Assembly: GCA_900544615.1 (NCBI GenBank)
Contig: UQVS01000008.1
Location: 38,687-102,686 of the forward strand
From: an uncultured Oscillibacter sp.
GTDB taxonomy: Bacteria > Bacillota > Clostridia > Oscillospirales > Oscillospiraceae
Reading direction: 5' to 3'
Length of the DNA: 64,000 nt
Positions within the stretch are counted from its first letter, which is position 1, and the number at the start of each line of letters is the position of its first letter. Of the stretch, positions 58,540 to 64,000 are shown one piece after another. The translations under genes were made by a program, and so were the position numbers. The notes beneath the pieces are model-generated. The model saw nothing but the letters and a program-made list of their open reading frames with translations, was not told the origin of the DNA and searched no databases.

Positions 58540-59301
58540 TCAGTCGTTTCGGGCAGCTTCCCACAGCAGCACCGTGGCTGCCGCCGCCGCGTTCAGCGAT
58601 TCGCAATGCTCGCTCATAGGGATCCTGATCGTCCGATCACAGAGGGCCAGCACGCCCTCTGTCAGCCCCCGCCCCTCGCTGCCGATGGCAATGGCGCAGC
58701 GGCGGTAATCCACCGTCCGGGCATCCAGCGTGTCATCCCGGAGGGCTGCACCGTAAAGGGGAATGCCGCTCCGCTTCAGCAGGGCGGACAGCTCGTCCGC
58801 CGCCGTGGTCCACACCGGACAGCGGAACACCGCGCCCATGGTGGCCCGGAGGGTCTTGGGATTATAGAGATCCGCGCAGCCGTTCACCAGAAACATCCCG
58901 TCTGCATGGAAAGCGTCCGCCGTGCGGAGGATGGTTCCCACGTTTCCGGGATCCTGAAGGGTGTCCAGCACCACATACCGGCGGCCTGTCAGCGTTTCCG
59001 GCAGGGCGGCCGGTCGCATGGCGCATACGAACAGAGTTCCCTGCGGCGTCTCCATGGGAGACAGGGACTTCATCACATCCGCCGGAACCTCCACCTGCCG
59101 CACGCCCAAGGGCAGTTCCGGCAGCTCAACGCCCTCTGTTGCCACAATGGTGCGGATCTCCGCCCCCCACAGCAGGGCTTCCCGCAGCAGCTTGGGACTG
59201 TCGCAGAGGAATTCCCCTCGCTGGCGGCGGTAGGACGCAGAGGACGCCAGCTTCCGAAGATGGGTACACAGCGGATTCTGACGGCTGGTGATCTTTTCCA
59301 T
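58540..59301 (-). CDS. TrmH/SpoU-family RNA 2'-O-methyltransferase
   Basis: 253 residues. N-terminal L30e-like substrate-binding domain (NPLCTHLRKLASSASYRRQR, FLCDSPKLLREALLWGAEIR), then the knotted SPOUT domain: VVLDTLQDPGNVGTILRTAD (motif 1), AIAIGSEGRGLTEGVLALCD (motif 2), IRIPMSEHCESLNAAAAATV (motif 3). Methylates a ribose in 23S rRNA or tRNA; the exact target is not assignable. Begins an operon that continues into dprA 17 bases later. Confidence 0.93.
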   Translation of the reverse strand: MEKITSRQNPLCTHLRKLASSASYRRQRGEFLCDSPKLLREALLWGAEIRTIVATEGVELPELPLGVRQVEVPADVMKSLSPMETPQGTLFVCAMRPAALPETLTGRRYVVLDTLQDPGNVGTILRTADAFHADGMFLVNGCADLYNPKTLRATMGAVFRCPVWTTAADELSALLKRSGIPLYGAALRDDTLDARTVDYRRCAIAIGSEGRGLTEGVLALCDRTIRIPMSEHCESLNAAAAATVLLWEAARND

Positions 59302-59428
59302 CTTTCAGCGGCTCCTTTCCCATCCTGTACTATCCTGATTCCGGTCTTTCGGAATGATCGATTCAGTGTGGGAGTTCCGGCGAAAGCCGCCTTGCAGGCA
59401 GTAAATCCGGGGCTTCTCCCACAGCTAT
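59302..59428 (-). promoter_or_regulatory. Structured leader of the TrmH-like gene
   Basis: At the predicted 5' end GTGGGAG (minus strand of 59416-59422) pairs with CTCCCAC (59368-59374), enclosing 41 bases with an internal GGCGGCTTTCGCC hairpin. A second hairpin ATTCCG / CGGAAT lies at 59339-59356. No known riboswitch class recognised. Confidence 0.4.
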
Positions 59429-59434
59429 CAATAT

Positions 59435-59463
59435 AATATATAGTATATTCTCTTTTTTTTCAA
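59435..59463 (-). promoter_or_regulatory. Promoter of the trmH-dprA-topA-trmFO run
   Basis: Minus-strand TTGAAA (59458-59463) and TATATT (59435-59440), 17-base spacer in a strongly AT-rich patch. Confidence 0.65.
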
Positions 59464-59520
59464 GAGAATTCTTTCCTCTATTTTTGCGGCCCTATTTTTT
59501 CGCGCCGGACAGCAGAACTG

Positions 59521-59555
59521 CGCCGGGGGCAGTGCTGAAAGCACCGTCCCCGGCG
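59521..59555 (-). terminator. Hairpin after the ABC permease gene
   Basis: CGCCGGGGGCAGTGCT / AGCACCGTCCCCGGCG with two mismatched positions and a 3-base loop; no strong T-run. Confidence 0.55.
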
Positions 59556-59572
59556 TTGTTGTCTGGCTCCGC

Positions 59573-60817
59573 TTAGTCATACCGCAATGCGTCGATGGGG
59601 TTCAGCTTCGCGGCCTTGTTGGCAGGCAGGTATCCGAACAGGATGCCGATGCCCACGCTGACACCGAAGCTGACGGCAATGTCGGAAAGGGTCGGCACCG
59701 CGCTGAAGGTGACGCCGTTCATGGAGCTGGACATGATGGCCCCCACCGCAATGGTGGCAGCTCTGGCCAGCAGCAGTCCGAAAGCAATACCCAGCACGCC
59801 GCCTACGGCGGAGGTGGTGCCGGCCTCAATGACAAACTGACCCCGGATGTTCTTCTGCTTCGCGCCCAGAGATTTCCGAATACCGATCTCCCGCGTCCGC
59901 TCCGTGACGGACACCAGCATGATATTCATAATGCCGATGCCGCCTACCAGCAGGGAAATGGCCGCAATGGCCACCAGCACGATCATCATGGTGTTCATCA
60001 TGGTGTTCATGGCGTCCATCATTTCGGCGGAGGTCATGACCATGTAATAGTCCGAGGACTGATAGGTTTTATACAGCCGGTTTTCCACGATGCCCTTGGC
60101 GGCAGCCGCCGTATCCCGGCTGGTGGTGGTCAGCAGGAACATTTCGCCGGTACCCATCATCATGGTGCCGGCGCCCATCCGCTGGGCGTTTTCATAGGGG
60201 ATGTAGATCACGTCGTCGGCGCTGCCCTCGCTGCTGTCGCCGCTTTTACTCAACACGCCGATGACGGTGTAAGGCACGCCGCTCAACGAGATGGTCTTAC
60301 CCAGTGCGTCGCCCCGGAATGCGGTCTGGGCCAGATAGCTGCCGATGACGCAGACATTCTGATGCCGATCCACGTCGATGTAGCTGAGGAATCGTCCCTC
60401 CGCAAGAGTCTCCCCCTGCATGGTGCCCTTGGTGTCCTCCTTGAAAAACGCCTCGCTGACGCCGTAGACCGAAGTACGGTCATAGTCCTCCGTCTGGTAG
60501 CGCACCTTGGCAGAAGCGGAAACATAGGGGGTCACGCCGGTGAGGTACTGAGGGTACTTGTCCACCAGTTCATAGAGATCCTCCACATCCACGTCACGGG
60601 TGCCGCCGGTGCCCCGGCCATAGGTCATGACCTGGATCAAATTGGAGCCCATTTTCTCAAACTGACTGTTCATCATATTGGTCATGCCGTTGCCGAGGGA
60701 CAGGATCACGATCACGGCGCCCACGCCGATAATGATACCCAGCATGGTCAGGAACGCCCGCATTTTGCTGGTTTTCAGGGATTTCAGCGCCAACTTGAAG
60801 GATTGTGCAAAATTCAT
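59573..60817 (-). CDS. MacB-type ABC transporter permease
   Basis: 414 residues. N-terminal helix (FLTMLGIIIGVGAVIVILSL), MacB periplasmic core domain (about 45-280), then three C-terminal helices with VGGIGIMNIMLVSVTERTRE and IGIRKSLGAKQKNIRGQFVI, the FtsX/MacB coupling block. The ATPase is encoded separately. In Gram-positives such sets export peptides, antibiotics or lantibiotic-like molecules. Start overlaps the ATPase stop by 4 bases. Confidence 0.92.
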   Translation of the reverse strand: MNFAQSFKLALKSLKTSKMRAFLTMLGIIIGVGAVIVILSLGNGMTNMMNSQFEKMGSNLIQVMTYGRGTGGTRDVDVEDLYELVDKYPQYLTGVTPYVSASAKVRYQTEDYDRTSVYGVSEAFFKEDTKGTMQGETLAEGRFLSYIDVDRHQNVCVIGSYLAQTAFRGDALGKTISLSGVPYTVIGVLSKSGDSSEGSADDVIYIPYENAQRMGAGTMMMGTGEMFLLTTTSRDTAAAAKGIVENRLYKTYQSSDYYMVMTSAEMMDAMNTMMNTMMIVLVAIAAISLLVGGIGIMNIMLVSVTERTREIGIRKSLGAKQKNIRGQFVIEAGTTSAVGGVLGIAFGLLLARAATIAVGAIMSSSMNGVTFSAVPTLSDIAVSFGVSVGIGILFGYLPANKAAKLNPIDALRYD

Positions 60818-61557
60818 GCTTCCGCCTCCCTGTCAAGACCGGCTTCCTCCGGCTGCACCACAGCCTTCGGGTCGCTGGCGTCACCATCATAGATGATATG
60901 TCCGTCCTGAAGCCGGACGATCCGCTTTGCCTTGACGGCAATGGAGTTATCGTGGGTAATGAGTACCACGGTATCGCCCTCCTGATTCAGCTTCTGGAGG
61001 AAGCCCAGCACCTCCCGGCCTGTGCGGGAGTCCAGAGCGCCGGTAGGCTCGTCTGCCAGAATCACCGACGGGTCCCCCGCCAGCGCGCGGGCGATGGACA
61101 CCCGCTGCTGCTGGCCGCCGGAAAGCTGGCTGGGCAGATTCTTCTGCTTATCCGCCAGACCGACCCGGCCCAGAGCGGCGATGGCCCGCTCCTTCCTCTC
61201 CTCGGCGCTGACCCCGGCATACAGCAGGGGCAGCTCCACATTTTCCAGCACACTCAGCTTGGGGATCAGGTTATACTGCTGGAAGATGAAGCCCAGCATC
61301 TTGTTGCGGATCTCCGCCTGCTGATCGTCGTCCATGGTGGACACGTCCACGCCGCCCAGATGGTATGTACCGCTGGTGGGAACGTCCAGACAGCCGATGA
61401 TGTTCATGGCGGTGGATTTGCCGGAGCCGGACTGACCGACAATGGCCACAAACTCCCCCTTGTCGATGGTCAGGCTCACGCCGTCCAGCGCGTGAACCTC
61501 CTCATCGCCCATATGGTAGATCTTATAGACGTCTTTTAATTCAATGAGGTGCTCCAT
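60814..61557 (-). CDS. MacB-type ABC transporter ATP-binding protein
   Basis: 247 residues. Walker A GQSGSGKSTAMNIIGCLD, LSGGQQQRVSIARALAGDPS signature, Walker B ILADEPTGALDS, and IFQQYNLIPKLSVLENVELP typical of the LolD/MacB group. Lies 3 bases after the adaptor stop. Confidence 0.95.
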   Translation of the reverse strand: MEHLIELKDVYKIYHMGDEEVHALDGVSLTIDKGEFVAIVGQSGSGKSTAMNIIGCLDVPTSGTYHLGGVDVSTMDDDQQAEIRNKMLGFIFQQYNLIPKLSVLENVELPLLYAGVSAEERKERAIAALGRVGLADKQKNLPSQLSGGQQQRVSIARALAGDPSVILADEPTGALDSRTGREVLGFLQKLNQEGDTVVLITHDNSIAVKAKRIVRLQDGHIIYDGDASDPKAVVQPEEAGLDREAEA

Positions 61558-61560
61558 GGC

Positions 61561-63192
61561 TTACATCCCCATCATCATGTCCATCATATTGGAACTCTGG
61601 TTGGCGATCAGAACAATGTCGCCCTCTTCCAGACCGCTGGTGACCTCAATATAATCGCCGTCGTTCTTGCCCAGCGTCACATCCCGGCTTTCCAGCTTGC
61701 TGGCGTCGATCACTGCGGTATTGTCCTCATTCATAGCGCCGGGGCCGGGAACAAGAACCGTGTTGCCCCGATTCACCGCGTCCACAGGGATGCACAGGGC
61801 ATTGGGAACCTGATCGCCCTTGATGGTGGCAGAGACGTTCATGCCAGGTTTCAGATCGCCGTAATTTTCAATGATGATGGTCACAGGATAGCTGGTAGCG
61901 CCGCCGGCGGTAGTGCCGTTGATGCTGATCTTATCCACCACGCCGGAGAAGGTCTGCCCCTCCAGCGCGTCGGCGGTGATCTCCACCTCCTGCCCCACGG
62001 CCACCTTGCCGATATCCAGCTCATCTACGGCCATTTCCAGTTTCAGATAGCTCATATCGTAAATGACGGCCAGAGAGCCGGAGTTCATGCCCTCCACCTT
62101 GTCGCCCGTCTTGAAGTTCTTTTCGATGACCCGGCCGGTGATCTGGGAGGTGATCTTGTAATCGTCCAGACCGTCCGCAGCCATGGACGCGGCCAGCTGT
62201 GCGTTTTTCAGGTTCAGGCTGGCATTCTGGATCTGGTCTCTCACGGTTTCAGATTCCACCGTACACAGCGTCTCGCCCTGCTTGACGGTGCTGCCGGCCA
62301 GCTTGGTCAGGCCCTGCACCGTGCCGCTGGCAGTGGCGTAAACCGTGGAGGAACCGCCCAGCGTCAGGGGCGTCTGCCCGTAGCTGCCATAGCTGCCGAT
62401 CTGGGCAGTGGCGGTCATGGAATCCGTCAGGCTGCCGGGATTGTGGATCTTCACCCGGACGGTGATGGCGGTCAGGCCGTTGCTGGTGACGCTGGTGGAG
62501 TTGGAAACGGACTCCACGGTGCCGCTGACCGGCGCATCAAAGTTGCCCGCATACACGGTGGCAGGCTGCCCCACATAGAAGTCGGTGGATTTGGCATAGG
62601 GGAACAGGAAGTCCACCGACAGATCCATGCTGGAGACGATCTTGGCAATGGGAGAACCGGCCGTCACGCTGTCGCCGTTGTGGACATACAGCTCATTGAT
62701 GGTGCCGGAGATGGTAGCCGTGGGATTCAGCCCCTCCTTGGCCTGCTGATAGGCAAGCTGCGCCTGAGAGACCGAGATATTCGCGCGATCCACGTTGTTC
62801 TGGGCGTCGCTGCTGTCCAGCGTGAACAGCAGATCACCCTTTTCCACCTGATCGTCCTCCTCGAAGGGTGCGCTGACCACTTCGCCGGAGATCAGGGTGG
62901 TGACGTTGTAGGAATCTGCGGGCATCAGGGTAGCCGTGCCAGTGACGGACAGCGTCAGATCCTGCCGGGCGGCCTGCGCCACCAGATAGCTGCCGCCGAG
63001 CTGGGAGTTGGCCTTTTTGGCCGCGCCGGCCATGCAGCCAGCCACGATGGCTGCAACCACCACGACTGCAATCAGAATCTTCAGCCATTTCTTTGCCTTT
63101 TTGCTCTTGGGCGGGCTGAATTTCTTCTTCGGCTCCGTCCCGGACGCAGGCGCGTCCTGCACCGCTTTGGTGTCTTTCGTCATTTCTTCCAT
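61561..63192 (-). CDS. MacA/HlyD-type efflux adaptor subunit
   Basis: 543 residues. Basic N-terminus, one membrane helix (LKILIAVVVVAAIVAGCMAG), then beta-barrel, lipoyl halves (GEVVSAPFEEDDQVEKGDLL; TTVKQGETLCTVESETVRDQ), a short helical hairpin and the membrane-proximal domain. It links the ABC pump to the outside. Longer than usual MacA (about 370-400) because it has an extra lipoyl/barrel repeat in the middle. The ATG at 63190-63192 follows AAGGAG. Confidence 0.9.
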   Translation of the reverse strand: MEEMTKDTKAVQDAPASGTEPKKKFSPPKSKKAKKWLKILIAVVVVAAIVAGCMAGAAKKANSQLGGSYLVAQAARQDLTLSVTGTATLMPADSYNVTTLISGEVVSAPFEEDDQVEKGDLLFTLDSSDAQNNVDRANISVSQAQLAYQQAKEGLNPTATISGTINELYVHNGDSVTAGSPIAKIVSSMDLSVDFLFPYAKSTDFYVGQPATVYAGNFDAPVSGTVESVSNSTSVTSNGLTAITVRVKIHNPGSLTDSMTATAQIGSYGSYGQTPLTLGGSSTVYATASGTVQGLTKLAGSTVKQGETLCTVESETVRDQIQNASLNLKNAQLAASMAADGLDDYKITSQITGRVIEKNFKTGDKVEGMNSGSLAVIYDMSYLKLEMAVDELDIGKVAVGQEVEITADALEGQTFSGVVDKISINGTTAGGATSYPVTIIIENYGDLKPGMNVSATIKGDQVPNALCIPVDAVNRGNTVLVPGPGAMNEDNTAVIDASKLESRDVTLGKNDGDYIEVTSGLEEGDIVLIANQSSNMMDMMMGM

Positions 63193-63205
63193 ACAGATAA
63201 CTCCT

Positions 63206-63838
63206 TTATTTCTGCTGTGCGGAAGCGGGCTTTGCGCCCATGCCCCGCCGCACAATTTTCAATACGCGTTCCAGCCGTTTTCTGCCGTCCGGGTCAGCGC
63301 CGGGCCGCAGGCCGTTATACATGACCGGCACCGCCAGAATGATCAGCGTCCGCAGAATATAGCCCAGATCCTCCGGCTCCCGGAGATCCAGCAGGTCGGG
63401 ATTCACACAGTCCTCCATGCGCTCCAGAATCAGCTCCGGCTCCACAAATTCCAACAGGCCGCCTTTTTGCAGGCCGCCGTTCCGATTGACAATGGCGGAC
63501 ATCATACCCGGCCCGCCCAGACCGCAGTCCGCCGCCGGATGGCTCCGCAGATAGTCATACATATCCGGCAGCGCCGCGAACACATCGCCGTTCCGGCCGC
63601 GCAGGATTTCCTCAAACACGACCAACAGCTCCTGGATACTCTCCTGCACCAGATAACGGAAGAGATCCTCCTTATCCCGGAAATACATATAAAAGCTGCC
63701 CCGCGGGATTCCGGCCTCCCGGACGATCCGGTTGATGGAGGCCTCGTTATAAGGCCGCTCCGTAAACTCCCGGACTGCCGCCGACAGCAGCTTTTCCTGC
63801 TTTTCCGGCGCGAGATTCAAAAATGTACTGCTGGGCAA
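63206..63838 (-). CDS. TetR-family transcriptional regulator
   Basis: 210 residues. HTH: EKLLSAAVREFTERPYNEAS, INRIVREAGIPRGSFYMYFR, DKEDLFRYLVQ. The ligand domain is typical in length. First gene of the adaptor-ATPase-permease operon and probably its repressor. The TTG at 63836-63838 is chosen because the HTH normally starts about 10-15 residues before EKLLSAA and a G-rich site precedes it; an in-frame ATG at 63967 would add 43 residues of unrelated, AT-rich origin. Confidence 0.85.
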   Translation of the reverse strand: MPSSTFLNLAPEKQEKLLSAAVREFTERPYNEASINRIVREAGIPRGSFYMYFRDKEDLFRYLVQESIQELLVVFEEILRGRNGDVFAALPDMYDYLRSHPAADCGLGGPGMMSAIVNRNGGLQKGGLLEFVEPELILERMEDCVNPDLLDLREPEDLGYILRTLIILAVPVMYNGLRPGADPDGRKRLERVLKIVRRGMGAKPASAQQK

Positions 63839-64000
63839 ACCGCCAGCCCCCCTTATTAAAATGCTTGCTGATGAAAAATGATTCGGCCCGATTTCGGATT
63901 GGGGATAGTTACAAACTGGAATTTTCAAATTAGTCTTTGCAAATAACCTTTGAACCTTCACCATCAATTACAATTCCCTGACGGTTGTTAATTGGGCATA
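63839..64000. other. AT-rich window edge, possible end of a neighbouring gene
   Basis: This edge is clearly lower in GC than the rest. A minus-strand frame open from the window edge reads CPINNRQGIVIDGEGSKVIC then KD and TAA at 63930-63932, so it could be the last residues of a gene beyond the window. No promoter for the TetR gene is convincing here. Confidence 0.3.

Noticed and set aside
1..64000. tRNA, rRNA, tmRNA, 6S RNA or CRISPR arrays
   Set aside because: I looked for tRNA T-loop and CCA signatures, repeat-spacer periodicity and rRNA landmarks and found none; RNA genes without strong landmarks could be missed by eye.

Overview
This 64 kb window is a GC-rich, gene-dense chromosomal stretch of a low-GC-phylum anaerobe with a high-GC genome. 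The gene content fits the class Clostridia and most likely the family Oscillospiraceae. The supporting features are a T-box leader, an FtsEX/M23 cell-wall module, the Gls24-FakA pair, a Spx/ArsC-like protein, a QueT vitamin transporter component, AGGAGG ribosome binding sites and vegetative TTGACA-N17-TATAAT promoters. The family assignment is an inference from style and content. No tRNA, rRNA or CRISPR array was found.

Layout. 1-4140: the 5' end of a copper P-type ATPase gene, reading out of the window behind a promoter with a CsoR-type operator, then a single-chain pyruvate carboxylase. 4141-7322: a QueT-like transporter behind a ~100-nt leader, an ion-permease gene, and a DAHP synthase whose ribosome binding site is duplicated. 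7322-10300: a decayed region with an unidentified gene remnant, a mosaic of three gene fragments, an intact CorA-like transporter and a broken IS66 transposase. 10405-14554: a CPA2-type antiporter, then greA-lysS, where LysRS carries an appended Trbp111-like tRNA-binding domain. 14573-18482: ftsE-ftsX-M23 hydrolase, an unannotated 52-aa membrane protein and an unknown gene whose ribosome binding site lies inside a perfect 15-bp hairpin.

18539-26405: a long leftward operon, livJHMGF, followed by a cytidylate-kinase-like protein, a MocR-type aminotransferase and a ketopantoate-reductase-like protein. It starts with a strong promoter and a 47-nt 5' hairpin and is preceded by a CdaR-type regulator. 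27997-30679: an rRNA pseudouridine synthase and small genes (DUF4830-like, YjbQ, MGMT-type alkyltransferase, Dabb). 30681-32183: an aminotransferase under a T-box leader whose specifier I read as UUC (Phe). 32316-35865: FtsK/SpoIIIE translocase and UppP. 36131-39342: a lipoprotein, then an MBOAT O-acyltransferase with a DHHW/AlgJ-like partner. 39468-42926: Gls24, FakA-like kinase, Spx/ArsC-like protein and Dus. 44522-46662: an atypical aminotransferase and a radical SAM protein.

46768-50988: two divergent MATE efflux modules. One has a MarR regulator and a 17-bp inverted repeat positioned on its promoter. The other has a MerR regulator and a textbook 19-bp-spacer MerR promoter; its regulator gene is frameshifted at an A6 run. 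51087-59463: rnc, acpP, plsX, a diverged duplicate of the trmFO tail, trmFO, topA, dprA and a TrmH-type methyltransferase, all leftward. 59521-63838: a TetR-MacA-like-ATPase-permease export operon. The last ~160 bases are AT-rich and show only the possible tail of another gene.

I did not find an evidently new defence or mobile system. The most interesting material is regulatory: operators embedded exactly in promoters, the T-box, the hairpin-buried ribosome binding site, the structured leaders, the gene graveyard and the duplicated trmFO end.
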